The notes under the pieces: model-generated
The model's input: only the letters and a program-made list of their open reading frames with translations
Told to the model about the DNA's origin: nothing
Databases searched by the model: none
Program-made: the position numbers and the translations under genes
Assembly: GCF_024359545.1 (NCBI RefSeq)
Contig: NZ_JAKQZG010000004.1
Span: 124,001 to 188,000, forward strand
Length of the DNA: 64,000 bases
DNA from: Jiella marina
GTDB lineage: Bacteria; Pseudomonadota; Alphaproteobacteria; Rhizobiales; Rhizobiaceae
Reading direction: 5' to 3'
In this document: positions 39,067 through 49,136 of the stretch, piece by piece
How positions within the stretch are numbered: the stretch's first letter is position 1
How the letters are laid out: the number at the start of each line of letters is the position of its first letter

Positions 39067-40203
39067 CTACCCCGCCCGAAACCCGCGATAGGTCGCCGGA
39101 CCCGGCTCGGCCACCGCCGACTCCATCGTCGCCATCTCGCCGACCTTGTCGTGCAGCGGTGACTTGATGCAGACGGGGTCGGTGTTGGCGGCGTCGCCGG
39201 TGAGCGCCAGGGCCTGGCAGCGGCAGCCGCCATAGTCGATGTGCTTGCGCTCGCAGGAGCGGCAGGGCTCCTTCATCCAGTCGGTGCCGCGATAGGCCTC
39301 GAAGGCGGGGCCCTCGTACCAGGTCTCCGAGAGGGAGTGGTCGCGCACGTTCCAGAATTCCAGATGCTCGATCGTCTCGGCGGCGTGGCAGGGCAGGACC
39401 TTGCCGGCCGGCGTGACGCTTAAGGTCCGCGTGCCCCAGCCACCATTGCAGAGCTTCGGATAGCGGGCGTAATAGTCCGGGAAGACCGCGTCGATGACGA
39501 GCGTGCCCTTGAGCTTCTCGCGGGCGGTCTCGACCTCCTCGATGGTCCGGTCGACATCCTCGCGGTTGGGCATGAGTTGCGCCCTGTTCTTCAACGCCCA
39601 GCCGTAATATTGGGTGTGGGCGATCTCCAGCCGCTTGGCGCCGAATTCGACCGCCTTTTCGATCATGTCCGGCACCTGATGGATGTTCATCCGGTGGATG
39701 ACCGCGTTGAGCGTCAGCGGCACGCCGCGTGTCACGACGGCGCGGGCGAAGGCCTGCTTCTTGTCGAAGGCACCCCTGGTGCCGCCCACGAGTTCGGTGA
39801 TGCCGGAGTCGGCACCCTGCATGGAAAGCTGGATATGGTCGCAGCCCGCCTCGATCAGCGCGTCGAGCTTCTCTTCATTGACGCCGAGGCCCGAGGTGAT
39901 GAGGTTGGTGTAGAGCCCGACCTCGGCCGCATGGCGCATCAGCTCGACGATGTCGCGGCGTGCCGTCGGTTCGCCGCCCGACATGTGCAGATGGATGACG
40001 CCGAGTTCGGCGGCTTCGGTGAACACCCGCTTCCACGTCTCGGTGTCGAGTTCGACGGATTTCGGGTCGAGCTGCAGCGGGTTCGAGCAATAGGTGCAGC
40101 GCAAGGGGCAGCGATGCGTCACCTCGGCGAGAAGGCCGAGGGGCGGCTGGGGAACCGGCTTGGCCTGGGCGGCCGGACGATCTTCGAGAAGGGTCTCGCT
40201 CAT
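39067..40203 (-). CDS. pqqE: PQQ biosynthesis radical SAM protein PqqE
   Basis: PqqE is a radical SAM enzyme that cross-links Glu and Tyr of the PqqA peptide on the PqqD chaperone. The 378 residues carry the SAM cluster motif CPLRCTYC near residue 32, the [10 protein letters not shown] glycine motif, and a C-terminal SPASM-like auxiliary cluster region ([18 protein letters not shown]). ATG 40203 starts [10 protein letters not shown]. It is separated from pqqD by 150 bp, in contrast to the 4-nt overlaps joining pqqB, pqqC and pqqD. Confidence 0.97.
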   Translation of the reverse strand: MSETLLEDRPAAQAKPVPQPPLGLLAEVTHRCPLRCTYCSNPLQLDPKSVELDTETWKRVFTEAAELGVIHLHMSGGEPTARRDIVELMRHAAEVGLYTNLITSGLGVNEEKLDALIEAGCDHIQLSMQGADSGITELVGGTRGAFDKKQAFARAVVTRGVPLTLNAVIHRMNIHQVPDMIEKAVEFGAKRLEIAHTQYYGWALKNRAQLMPNREDVDRTIEEVETAREKLKGTLVIDAVFPDYYARYPKLCNGGWGTRTLSVTPAGKVLPCHAAETIEHLEFWNVRDHSLSETWYEGPAFEAYRGTDWMKEPCRSCERKHIDYGGCRCQALALTGDAANTDPVCIKSPLHDKVGEMATMESAVAEPGPATYRGFRAG

Positions 40204-40353
40204 AGTGATCCGACTCCGAAATTGATGCCCGGGACCGCCGCTGCTCCATCAAAGGGAGCACGGTCGGCCGCGGGCCCCGTGTTTTCCTGTTCGGCGGAGT
40301 CGTCTGCGCTAGCATTCGGGCGCCTGGGCGCTGCCTGGCCCGAAATGTCGCGA

Positions 40354-40638
40354 TCACTCCGCGATGGTCATCATCTGCTTGTCGCTGAGATCCAGGAGGA
40401 AGCTTTCCACATCCGGCCGGATCGTCGCTTCGTCAGCAGTGAAGATCTCGGTCAGTTGACCGAGTACGTCCTTGAACGTCGTCTTGCCGTCGACGCGCTT
40501 CAAGATCTCCGTCGAGACCTGATCGGCTTCGAAGATCCGTTCGGGCCCCAGAAGCACGAAGCGGCCGCGGGCCTTGTCCTCGCGAAACTTCACGCCGCGC
40601 GGCAGGCTCGGAACCGCATCGTCGGCGATCCGGCTCAT
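40354..40638 (-). CDS. pqqD: PQQ biosynthesis peptide chaperone PqqD
   Basis: PqqD binds PqqA and presents it to PqqE. The product (94 residues) is stand-alone, unlike the PqqCD fusion of Methylobacterium. The family segment MSRIADDAVPSLPRGVKFRE, VLLGPERIFEADQVSTEIL and the C-terminal FLLDLSDKQMM are conserved. The start overlaps the pqqC stop by 4 nt; an upstream in-frame ATG would add 38 residues from inside pqqC. Confidence 0.95.
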   Translation of the reverse strand: MSRIADDAVPSLPRGVKFREDKARGRFVLLGPERIFEADQVSTEILKRVDGKTTFKDVLGQLTEIFTADEATIRPDVESFLLDLSDKQMMTIAE

Positions 40639-41390
40639 GCCGCCTCGCGACCGGTTTCCGCGACGCCGGGCCGCCAGACATCCGGCGGCGTCAGCGCCGG
40701 GTCGACGTAGGAAAAGTGCAGCGCGTCGAGCTGTGCCCAGAGCACCTGACACTTGAACCGCAGCGCGTTCAGGACGGCCTGCTGCTGTTCGGGCGTGCGG
40801 GCGTTCTCGAGGCAGTATTCCAGGGCGAAGTCGCTGTCGCGCTTGGCCTGCACCGGTCGCTTGTCGAAATAGGCGAGCGTCTCCTTCGAGATGAAGGGAT
40901 AGTGCTCCAGCATGCCCTTGGTGCGGATGCCGATGACGTTCGGCGAGAACAGTTCCGTCAGCGAGGAGGCCACGGCCTCGAGCAGCGTGCGCTCGCGCAC
41001 GAAGTGGACATAAGCGTCCACGGCAAAGCGCGTGCCGGGCAGGATGCCCTCACCGGATTCCACATAGGCGCGATCGAGCCCGACGCCGTCCGTCAGCGCG
41101 ATCCACTTCTCGATGCCGCCGCGCTCGGTCTCCGAGCCGTCATGGTCGATGATGCGCTGGCGCCATTCGCGGCGAAGCTCGACCGTGCCGAGACGGGCGA
41201 GGATGAAGGAATCCTTCACCGGGATGTTGGCCTGATAGTAGTAGCGGTTCAGCGCCCAGGCCTGGACCTGTGCCTTGTTCAGCTTGCCGTCCTGCAGGAG
41301 CTTCTGGAACGGATGCAAATGGTGATAGCGCTCCGCGCCGATCTTCCTCAGACCCGCTTCCAGTTCCTCTTTCGTCATCATCTCCGTCAT
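40635..41390 (-). CDS. pqqC: Pyrroloquinoline-quinone synthase PqqC
   Basis: PqqC is the cofactor-free oxidase that performs the last oxidation and ring closure to PQQ. The 251 residues are all-helical, with ERYHHLHPFQKLLQDGKL, then ALNRYYYQANIPVKDSF, then WIALTDGVGLDRAYVESGEG and HYPFISKETLAYFDKR, all characteristic of the family. It overlaps pqqB and pqqD by 4 nt each. Confidence 0.97.
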   Translation of the reverse strand: MTEMMTKEELEAGLRKIGAERYHHLHPFQKLLQDGKLNKAQVQAWALNRYYYQANIPVKDSFILARLGTVELRREWRQRIIDHDGSETERGGIEKWIALTDGVGLDRAYVESGEGILPGTRFAVDAYVHFVRERTLLEAVASSLTELFSPNVIGIRTKGMLEHYPFISKETLAYFDKRPVQAKRDSDFALEYCLENARTPEQQQAVLNALRFKCQVLWAQLDALHFSYVDPALTPPDVWRPGVAETGREAA

Positions 41391-42334
41391 AGCGCAATTT
41401 CCATCCCGTCATGGGTCACCGCCCAGCCGGCGGCTTCCACCGTTTTTCGTTCATCCGAACCCTCGATGAGAATGGGGTTCGTGTTGTTGATGTGGATATA
41501 GGCACGCTGGCCGATATCCAGGCCGTCGAAGGCGTCGAGACTGCCGCCTTCTCCGGAAATCGGCATGTGTCCCATGCGCCGCCCTGTCTTCGCCCCGACA
41601 CCGGCTCGGCTCATCTCGTCATCCTCGAATACGGTGCCGTCGAAGAGGAGGGCATCGGCGCCGCGGACGCGTTCCTTCAGAGGGGCCGGAACATGGGCGC
41701 AGCCGGGAATGTAATAGGCGGTCTTGCCGTGGGCCGAGAGCCGGACCCCCACAGTCATTTCGCTCTCTTCTCCGACATCGACCTCGCCCTTTTCCATGAA
41801 GAGCGGGACCTTGCCGGGAACGGAGAAGATCTCGACGTCGAGACCCGGCAGCGGCGAAAAGGATGTGCCGATCGCGACCGGTTTCTTTTCCACGAACTCG
41901 GGGTCGAGCACCTGAAAGACCGGGCTTTCGGAGATCATGCCGAGCACGCCGGCTGTCCCGTAGAGCGGAAAGGCCTGCTTCTCGCGAAGCGTCAGGAGGC
42001 CGGCGATATGATCGACATCGCCATTGGTGACCAGCACGGCCGAGATCGGAGAAGCGCGACGGGTGTCGTCGGCGGCAACGGCGCCGGGCGAAAGGCGAGG
42101 CGAGCGCAGGATCTGGTCACGCAGATCGGGCGAGGCATTGAGAAGCAGCCAGTTGCGGCCATCGGCCGAAGCCGCGATCGAGGATTGCGAGCGTGCCTGG
42201 ACCCGGTCGTCGCCGGACCAGTAGAGCCGGCAAACATCGCACAAGCAATTCCACTGAGGATAACCGCCGCCGGCGGCAGAGCCCAAAACAAAAAGCCGCA
42301 GGCGGTTGTCCCGCCCGCGGCCATTTTCATGCAT
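41387..42334 (-). CDS. pqqB: PQQ biosynthesis protein PqqB
   Basis: PqqB is a metallo-beta-lactamase-fold Fe-dependent hydroxylase acting on the cross-linked di-amino acid. The product has 315 residues from ATG 42334 (MHENGRGRDN); a TTG at 42340 is the only earlier start and touches the pqqA stop. Diagnostic segments are LGSAAGGGYPQWNCLCDVC, then VTNGDVDHIAGLLTLRE with metal ligands, then GCAHVPAPLKERVRGADALLFDGT. The Cys pair near the N-terminus is conserved. Confidence 0.97.
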   Translation of the reverse strand: MHENGRGRDNRLRLFVLGSAAGGGYPQWNCLCDVCRLYWSGDDRVQARSQSSIAASADGRNWLLLNASPDLRDQILRSPRLSPGAVAADDTRRASPISAVLVTNGDVDHIAGLLTLREKQAFPLYGTAGVLGMISESPVFQVLDPEFVEKKPVAIGTSFSPLPGLDVEIFSVPGKVPLFMEKGEVDVGEESEMTVGVRLSAHGKTAYYIPGCAHVPAPLKERVRGADALLFDGTVFEDDEMSRAGVGAKTGRRMGHMPISGEGGSLDAFDGLDIGQRAYIHINNTNPILIEGSDERKTVEAAGWAVTHDGMEIAL

Positions 42335-42340
42335 CGTCAA

Positions 42341-42418
42341 TTAGAACTCGACGGGCATGTAGCCGTTGATTTCCATCGCGACGCAAACTTCCGTAACAAC
42401 CGGCTTGTTCCAGGCCAT
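42341..42418 (-). CDS. pqqA: PQQ precursor peptide PqqA
   Basis: PqqA is the ribosomal precursor whose Glu and Tyr become PQQ. The gene encodes 25 residues: it starts MAWNKPVVTEVCVAMEI and ends NGYMPVEF. The reacting residues are Glu16 and Tyr20 (spacing E-x3-Y), as in known PqqA. The ATG (42418) follows AAGGAGAAAC, a strong ribosome binding site, which suits a peptide made in excess. The stop is separated from the pqqB start by 6 nt. Confidence 0.97.
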   Translation of the reverse strand: MAWNKPVVTEVCVAMEINGYMPVEF

Positions 42419-42778
42419 AGTGTTTCTCCTTGGTGCGTGCCGAGCGTAGAATCGACCTCATGTCGATGTTTTTCTCGGCTCTTACGATTTTCACTAGATA
42501 GCAGATCAACCCGGTCGCGAAAACCGAAGAACGCCCAGATCGGGAAGATCGGGAAGACTTCCCATCCCTATGGAAAAAGTTCCCGGTTCACTGCGGCGGA
42601 AGTCCCGCAGCGGCGCCTTCCTTCAGGGCGAAACGTGCACCGAGGCCGCCGATATCTGCGCGTCGGCTAGCAAAAAAAGCCTCGATCCCCGCTTTGGTTT
42701 CGACTGATTTCATTTCCGGCCATTATTCCGCCGCGGATATTCGTGTATAACCGTCAGGCCATCAAGGAGGACGAGGAC
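42419..42778. other. Intergenic region upstream of pqqA
   Basis: This 360-bp divergent gap must hold the pqq promoter, but no convincing -35/-10 pair was found. It contains an inverted repeat ATCGAC (42451-42456) / GTCGAT (42462-42467) in the pqqA leader, and near 42542-42563 a repeated GATCGGGAA with the palindrome GGGAAGACTTCCC. Either could be an operator. Confidence 0.4.
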
Positions 42779-42994
42779 ATGATGGAATTTCCTGCGATCA
42801 GAATGCACCTGCCGCAGTCGCTCGGCGTGCTTGCGGCTTCGAAGCCCCGGCAGCCGCGGCTGACGGACGATTGCATGACCGGCGAGCCGAGCCTGGAGGA
42901 GTTGCTCGAGGAGCCGATCGTGCAGATGCTCATGGCGCGCGACCGCGTCGATCCCACAGTCCTTGAAGAGCTTCTGACCGAGCGGTTCGCCTAG
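42779..42994 (+). CDS. Small hypothetical protein divergent from pqqA
   Basis: The product has 71 residues (MMEFPAIRMHLPQSLG at the N-terminus, EELLTERFA at the end). AAGGAGG lies 8 nt before ATG 42779, supporting real translation. The C-terminal half is acidic and helical, with LEELLEEP and VLEELLTERF. No signal peptide or known domain is visible. Its place beside pqqA hints at a link with PQQ metabolism but does not show one. Confidence 0.6.
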   Translation: MMEFPAIRMHLPQSLGVLAASKPRQPRLTDDCMTGEPSLEELLEEPIVQMLMARDRVDPTVLEELLTERFA

Positions 42995-43550
42995 GCATCG
43001 TCGACGAACCGGCTTCACAAATCGGGCGGACCTGATTCAGGGCCGCCTTTCAAGGCCGTTCGGACACCGGGCGATCCGACCGATCAAAGATGCCCGGTGT
43101 GAGACGCGCCAACCGAGCCGCTGGTCGGGCCGGGTCTCTGCAGACCACTGGCAGTACATGATCGCCTCGCCAACCGTTCCAGCCGTCTCCGACTGAATGC
43201 TCTGATGCGGTAGCTAGCCGCAAAAGCTCGGTCAAAGGCGCGGCAACTTTCCTATCAAGGTCTACCCCCGACCGGACCATTGATCCCCTCCGGCTATAGC
43301 CTGGCAAGGGGCGCTTGCGGCACCGCAAATACGCCGCAAAAAATCAGCCGATCTGAGGGGCCAACCCTCCAAACGAGCACGTCGACGAATATGTCAGATG
43401 CCTTGGAGACGGGCAGGGAGGTCGGGCGTTGCGGTCGCCATCTCCACAAGCCGGGCGAATTCGTACAATTCGTCGGACCGCTTTCGGTGACGGTCTCGCA
43501 CTGACAAAGGACGTCTCAGGTTCGAAACCAAGCTCGAGGTGCAGAACTTC
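42995..43550. other. Gene-free stretch before the lactate cassette
   Basis: No convincing gene was found in 556 bp. It contains a perfect inverted repeat ACACCGGGC (43064-43072) / GCCCGGTGT (43092-43100) that may be a terminator-like structure for the upstream small gene. Reading frames here show no recognisable domain. Confidence 0.4.
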
Positions 43551-44552
43551 ATGAAGGTCGCAGTATTCAGCTCCAAGCCATACGACAGACGCTATCTTCT
43601 GGCTGCGAATGAGGGCGCTCACGAACTGGTCTTCTTCGAAATGCGTCTTTCCTTGGAAACCGCTGCGCTCGCGAAGGACTGCGAAGGGGTGTGCTCCTTC
43701 GTCAACGACGACCTCAACGCGGATGTGGTGGCAGAGCTGTCGCGTCAGGGCGTGCGGTTTATCGCACTCCGTTCGGCCGGCTTCAACCACGTCGACCTTC
43801 GGGCGGCCGCCTCCGCCGGCATTGCCGTCGCACGGGTCCCGGCCTACTCGCCCCACGCCGTGGCCGAGCACACGGTCGCCCTGATCCTGACGCTCAACAG
43901 GAAATTGCATCGGGCCTATAATCGCGTGCGTGAGGGAAACTTCGCGCTCGACGGGCTGCTGGGGTTCGATCTCAACGGAAAGACGATCGGAATCGTCGGC
44001 ACCGGCAAGATCGGTGAGATCGTGGCGCGCATCCTGCACGGCTTCGGCTGCACGTTGCTGGCGTTCGATCCGAACGAGAACCCCACCTGCAGGGAACTGG
44101 GCGTGCGCTATGTGGAACTCGACACGCTGCTGGGCGAAAGCGACGTGATCACGCTGCAATGTCCGTTGACGCCGCGGACCCACCATCTGATCGACCGGGC
44201 GGCCATCGGCAGGATGAAGCCGGGTGTCATGCTGATCAACACCAGCCGTGGTGCCGTCGTCGACACGTCTGCGCTGATCGCCGGGCTCAAGTCCGGTACG
44301 ATCGGCAGCGTCGGGCTCGATGTCTACACGGAAGAAGCGGATCTGTTCTTCGAGGATCTGTCGCAGACCTTCATCCAGGACGACGTCTTTGCCCGGCTCC
44401 TGACCTTTCCAAACGTGCTCATCACCGGTCACCAGGCATTCTTCACGCATGAGGCACTGACGGCGATCGCCAGGACCACCCTTGCCAATATCTCGGCCTT
44501 CGAGCGTGACGGCGCTCCGGTCCATTCCGTACCGATGCCCGGCGGGAGCTGA
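43551..44552 (+). CDS. D-2-hydroxyacid dehydrogenase, D-lactate dehydrogenase-like
   Basis: This 333-residue NAD-dependent enzyme is predicted to interconvert D-lactate and pyruvate. It starts [16 protein letters not shown]. The [15 protein letters not shown] segment, the Rossmann motif [16 protein letters not shown], the catalytic Arg in [10 protein letters not shown], Glu in [13 protein letters not shown] and His in ITGHQAFFT match the D-LDH (LdhA) branch. ATG 43551 was preferred because it begins the conserved core, with GAGG about 11 nt upstream. It lies 3 bp before a lactate permease gene, which supports the lactate assignment. Confidence 0.9.
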   Translation: MKVAVFSSKPYDRRYLLAANEGAHELVFFEMRLSLETAALAKDCEGVCSFVNDDLNADVVAELSRQGVRFIALRSAGFNHVDLRAAASAGIAVARVPAYSPHAVAEHTVALILTLNRKLHRAYNRVREGNFALDGLLGFDLNGKTIGIVGTGKIGEIVARILHGFGCTLLAFDPNENPTCRELGVRYVELDTLLGESDVITLQCPLTPRTHHLIDRAAIGRMKPGVMLINTSRGAVVDTSALIAGLKSGTIGSVGLDVYTEEADLFFEDLSQTFIQDDVFARLLTFPNVLITGHQAFFTHEALTAIARTTLANISAFERDGAPVHSVPMPGGS

Positions 44553-44555
44553 GCC

Positions 44556-46031
44556 GTGACCGCTCTGTTGGCGTCCGCGCCGCTGGGTGCCATCCTGCTT
44601 GGCATGGTCGTCCTGCGGCGCTCGGCCGTGGTGTCGGGAACCGTCGGCCTCGCGCTCGCACTCGTTCTGGCGTTGACCGTATTCCGGCCCACGAACAGCG
44701 CCGTCGCCTCCCTGCTTGGCGGTGTGGGCGCCGAGGCGGTGCACGCGACCGCGACCATTCTTTGGATCATCTTCCCCGCCCTGGCTCTCTACGAGTTCCA
44801 GAAGGCCTCCGGAGCGATCCTGCGCATCCGCGACATGCTCGCCTCGTTGACGGACAATCGCCGTCTTCAGGCGATCCTGATTGCCTGGTTCTTCGGACTT
44901 TTCATGGAAGGGGCGGCAGGTTTCGGAACGCCAGTGGCCTTGGCGGCGCCGCTTCTCGTCGGGTTGGGATACACGCCCGTCCGCGCGGTGGTGCTGGCGC
45001 TGCTCGGCCATGCGGCGGGCGTATCCTTCGGCGCGGTCGGGACACCGGCGCTGGCGCAGGTGGAGTTGTCCGGGCTGGACGGGCAGGCGATCGCTCTCAG
45101 GACCGCGGCGCTTCATGCCGTTTGCGGCCCCGTCTTGCTGTTTTCCATGGTGCGGCTGGCAGCCGATGCGCCGTTTACCAGGGGCGATGTCGTCTGGACG
45201 CTATCTGCGGCCGCTTGCTTTCTGCTTCCCTCGCTGCTGTTGGCAGGCTTCATCGGTCCGGAATTGCCAACGCTCGGCGGGGCGCTCATTGGCGCGGCGC
45301 TCTTCATCGCCCTCCTGCGCCCGGGAAAGCGCTTTGCGGGAGGCGCCTGGGACAAGCTGCTGGCGGATCTCGCGCCCTACATCCTGATCCTGGCTTTCGT
45401 TCTTGTGACACGCCTGGTCCCGCCCGTTCAGGACGCCCTGCAAGGCGTGAGGGTGGGCTGGGAAATGGACGGCGGCTTCTCGGGCTGGTTTCAGCCGCTG
45501 TATCACCCGGGAACGCTGCTCCTTCTCGGCCTTGTCTTGGGATCCGTCTTGACCGGCCGCGCTGCGCTGCTGCGGGAGGCGATCGGGGCCGCGTTGCGTC
45601 GTCTGTCTCCGGTCGCGTTGGCTCTTCTCGTCATGCTGGCGCTGTCCCGGCTCATGGTCCATGCCGGCATGATCAACCTCCTCGCCACGGCCGCCTCCGG
45701 GGCGGGCACCGCATGGCCCTTCGTCGCCCCGCTGGTGGGTGTTCTGGGAACGTTCATCACCGGATCCGCAACCGCGTCGAACATCTTGTTCACCCAGCTA
45801 CAGACAACCACGGCCAGCAGCCTCGCTCTGCCGCCAACCCTTTTAGTCGCTGCGCAGGGCTTCGGCGCGGCCATCGGCAACGTCGTGGCCCCGCACAACA
45901 TCATCGCCGGAAGCGCCACTGTCGGTCTTTCGGGACGGGAGGGGGAGATCCTGACACGCACCGTGTTGCCGTGCCTGATCTATACGGTTTGCGGAGGGGC
46001 TGCCGTATTTCTCGCCCTTCGCCTCATCTAG
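44556..46031 (+). CDS. L-lactate permease family transporter
   Basis: This is a polytopic inner-membrane protein of 491 residues with about 12-14 hydrophobic segments. LctP/LldP-family signatures include GLFMEGAAGFGTPVALAAPL, GHAAGVSFGAVGTPALAQ and GTFITGSATASNILFTQLQ. It is somewhat shorter than the usual 540-560 residues, mainly in the loops, without sign of truncation. It starts at GTG 44556. It should import lactate or glycolate in symport with protons; the adjacent dehydrogenase suggests lactate. Its stop overlaps the end of the DUF779 gene by 4 nt (convergent). Confidence 0.9.
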   Translation: MTALLASAPLGAILLGMVVLRRSAVVSGTVGLALALVLALTVFRPTNSAVASLLGGVGAEAVHATATILWIIFPALALYEFQKASGAILRIRDMLASLTDNRRLQAILIAWFFGLFMEGAAGFGTPVALAAPLLVGLGYTPVRAVVLALLGHAAGVSFGAVGTPALAQVELSGLDGQAIALRTAALHAVCGPVLLFSMVRLAADAPFTRGDVVWTLSAAACFLLPSLLLAGFIGPELPTLGGALIGAALFIALLRPGKRFAGGAWDKLLADLAPYILILAFVLVTRLVPPVQDALQGVRVGWEMDGGFSGWFQPLYHPGTLLLLGLVLGSVLTGRAALLREAIGAALRRLSPVALALLVMLALSRLMVHAGMINLLATAASGAGTAWPFVAPLVGVLGTFITGSATASNILFTQLQTTTASSLALPPTLLVAAQGFGAAIGNVVAPHNIIAGSATVGLSGREGEILTRTVLPCLIYTVCGGAAVFLALRLI

Positions 46032-46384
46032 TCCGCCTGGACCGCGCAGACCCTTGATCGGGTCAGGAAGCGCCTCTCCCGCCCGTTGTCGAGGGAGAAC
46101 ATCCCGCCGCGGCCGGGCACCACGTCGATGATGAGATCGGTGTGCTTCCAGGCTTCGAATTGCGACGCGCCGATATAGACGGGCGTGTCGCCCAGACGGC
46201 CAAGCAGGACGTCGCTGTCGCCGACGAGGAAATCCCCGCGCGGATAGCACATGGGCGAGGAGCCGTCGCAACAGCCGCCGGACTGGTGGAAGAGGACGGG
46301 GCCATGGTCGGCGATGATTTCGTCCAGGAGCTTCAGCGCTTCGGCGGTTGCCGAGACCTTTCCGAGACCCGGATTATCACTCAT
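46028..46384 (-). CDS. DUF779 domain protein
   Basis: This 118-residue protein belongs to DUF779, which is commonly encoded next to aldehyde dehydrogenases. Conserved features are the Cys-rich QSGGCCDGSSPMCYPRG, IGASQFEAWKHTDLIIDVVPGRGGMFSLD and the final RRFLTRSRVC. The Cys residues suggest metal or cofactor binding, but no activity is established. It lies downstream of the aldehyde dehydrogenase on the same strand, with a perfect hairpin between them. Confidence 0.9.
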   Translation of the reverse strand: MSDNPGLGKVSATAEALKLLDEIIADHGPVLFHQSGGCCDGSSPMCYPRGDFLVGDSDVLLGRLGDTPVYIGASQFEAWKHTDLIIDVVPGRGGMFSLDNGRERRFLTRSRVCAVQAD

Positions 46385-46473
46385 GGCGCTCCCTCTGCCA
46401 TCAGATACCCCGAGGGGCGCGACGGGGGCCGCCGCGCCGCTCTTGAGACCCGATCAGGTCAATTGATGGGCCA

Positions 46474-46495
46474 CGGCGATCGGGGCCGATCGCCG
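46474..46495 (-). other. Perfect hairpin between aldehyde dehydrogenase and DUF779 genes
   Basis: CGGCGATCGG (46474-46483) pairs completely with CCGATCGCCG (46486-46495) over a 2-nt spacer, 17 bp after the aldehyde dehydrogenase stop. With no T-run it may act as a transcript-end or processing structure that sets the ratio of the two products. Confidence 0.5.
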
Positions 46496-46511
46496 CAATC
46501 CGTTCGTCCGA

Positions 46512-48029
<1,518 letters not shown>

Positions 48030-48048
48030 GACTGCCTCCCGAGATCAC

Positions 48049-48065
48049 CACCGCGTCATGCGGTG
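48049..48065 (-). promoter_or_regulatory. Inverted repeat just upstream of the aldehyde dehydrogenase gene
   Basis: CACCGC (48049-48054) and GCGGTG (48060-48065) form an inverted repeat with a 5-bp spacer, 20 bp before the start codon at 48029. It is a candidate operator or leader hairpin. Confidence 0.35.
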
Positions 48066-48116
48066 TGTCGATCCTTGATGGCGATCGGGACCGGGCGTGT
48101 CATCGGGGGGCGGGGG

Positions 48117-48132
48117 AGGGCGGTTCCGCCCT
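48117..48132 (-). promoter_or_regulatory. 16-bp palindrome between the regulator and aldehyde dehydrogenase genes
   Basis: AGGGCGG (48117-48123) and CCGCCCT (48126-48132) form a perfect inverted repeat separated by 2 bp. It lies 35 bp after the regulator gene's stop and could be either a 3' hairpin or a binding site. Confidence 0.4.
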
Positions 48133-48167
48133 GTCTCAGAACTGCGACGTTCGCGGCGATGAAACCG

Positions 48168-49136
48168 TCATCGCGCCGCCTTGATGCCGTATCGGGCGAG
48201 CTTGCGATAGAGCGTCGCGCGGGAGACACCGAGGTCGCGGGCGGCGGCGGTGACGTTGCCGTCGGCCCTGACCAGGGCGCGTTCGAGGACCGAGCGTTCG
48301 GCCTCCTTGAGGTCGAGGGAGGGGTCGGAATGCTGGCCGAAGAGATCGGCGGCCGGCAGCGGCCGCGTGAAGGGCTCGGCCCCCAGGCCGAAGATCTGCC
48401 GGGCCGAGCGGGTGGCGCCGATCACGAGGTCGTCCTTGTCGATGGCAAACAGGGCGCAGGGCGCCTTGTTGTTCGTCGGTGCGACGACGATGCGGGCCTT
48501 GGGATAAGCGAGACGGAAATGCTCGGCCTCGATCTTGCGGGCCGCGTCACCGACGGCCATGGCGATCAGATTGACGAAGCCTTCGGTCAGGTCGGCGCGG
48601 CAGGAGGAGACGTCGAGCGCCGCGGCGAGCCGGCCCTCATGGTCGAAAATCGGCGCGGTCGTGCAGGAAAGCGCCGTGTTGCGGGTGTGGAAATGCTGGT
48701 CGCGATGGATGGTCAGCGAGCGCCGTTCGACGAGACACGTCCCGATGCCGTTCGTGCCTTCGCTCTCCTCGCTCCAGACCGTCCCGAGCCACAGCCCCCA
48801 GTCCCGGAACGTTTCGTCGTCGGCGTCGGCCCCGCGGCGCTCGACGGGAACGCCATCGCGATCGGCCAGCAGGACGCAGCAGCCGATGCCGCCGACCGCC
48901 AGATAGAGCCTGTCGAGGCTCGCCTGGGCGGCGTGGATCAGCGCGCCAGAGCGCTCGCGCGCCAGACTGAGCTCCATGTCGCTCAGACGATGTGGCGGCT
49001 TGTGTTCGGCCGGGTCGAGATGGTGCAGGGCCGCCGACCGCTGCCAAGAGGCCACGAGGGCGGATTTCGCCGCGCCATGCGATTCGATGGCCGACTGAAT
49101 CCTGTCGGCATGCTCGGCCACGACATTTGTGCTCAA
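48168..49136 (-). CDS. AcoR-like regulator: GAF domain plus Fis-type HTH, without AAA+ domain
   Basis: The product (322 residues) begins at TTG 49136, which has GGGAGGCGG 6 nt upstream. It carries an N-terminal SxWxRS segment (SALVASWQRSAALHHLDP) typical of AcoR-type regulators, a GAF sensor domain (about 65-200, IGCCVLLADRDGVPVERR, EESEGTNGIGTCLVERR), a possible PAS-like segment, and a C-terminal Fis-type helix-turn-helix (GNVTAAARDLGVSRATLYRK). The sigma54-activating AAA+ domain (GAFTGA) of full AcoR is absent, so it likely regulates through sigma70 promoters. It is probably the regulator of the adjacent aldehyde dehydrogenase. Confidence 0.85.
   Translation of the reverse strand: MSTNVVAEHADRIQSAIESHGAAKSALVASWQRSAALHHLDPAEHKPPHRLSDMELSLARERSGALIHAAQASLDRLYLAVGGIGCCVLLADRDGVPVERRGADADDETFRDWGLWLGTVWSEESEGTNGIGTCLVERRSLTIHRDQHFHTRNTALSCTTAPIFDHEGRLAAALDVSSCRADLTEGFVNLIAMAVGDAARKIEAEHFRLAYPKARIVVAPTNNKAPCALFAIDKDDLVIGATRSARQIFGLGAEPFTRPLPAADLFGQHSDPSLDLKEAERSVLERALVRADGNVTAAARDLGVSRATLYRKLARYGIKAAR

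Noticed and set aside
40204-40353. Possible extra small gene between pqqD and pqqE
   Set aside because: The 150-bp gap has only shadow frames overlapping pqqE; no ribosome binding site or PQQ-related motif was found.
43050-43504. Short open frames of 74-92 codons in the gap before the lactate dehydrogenase gene
   Set aside because: They lack ribosome binding sites and recognisable domains and have non-typical composition; no transposase remnant could be shown.
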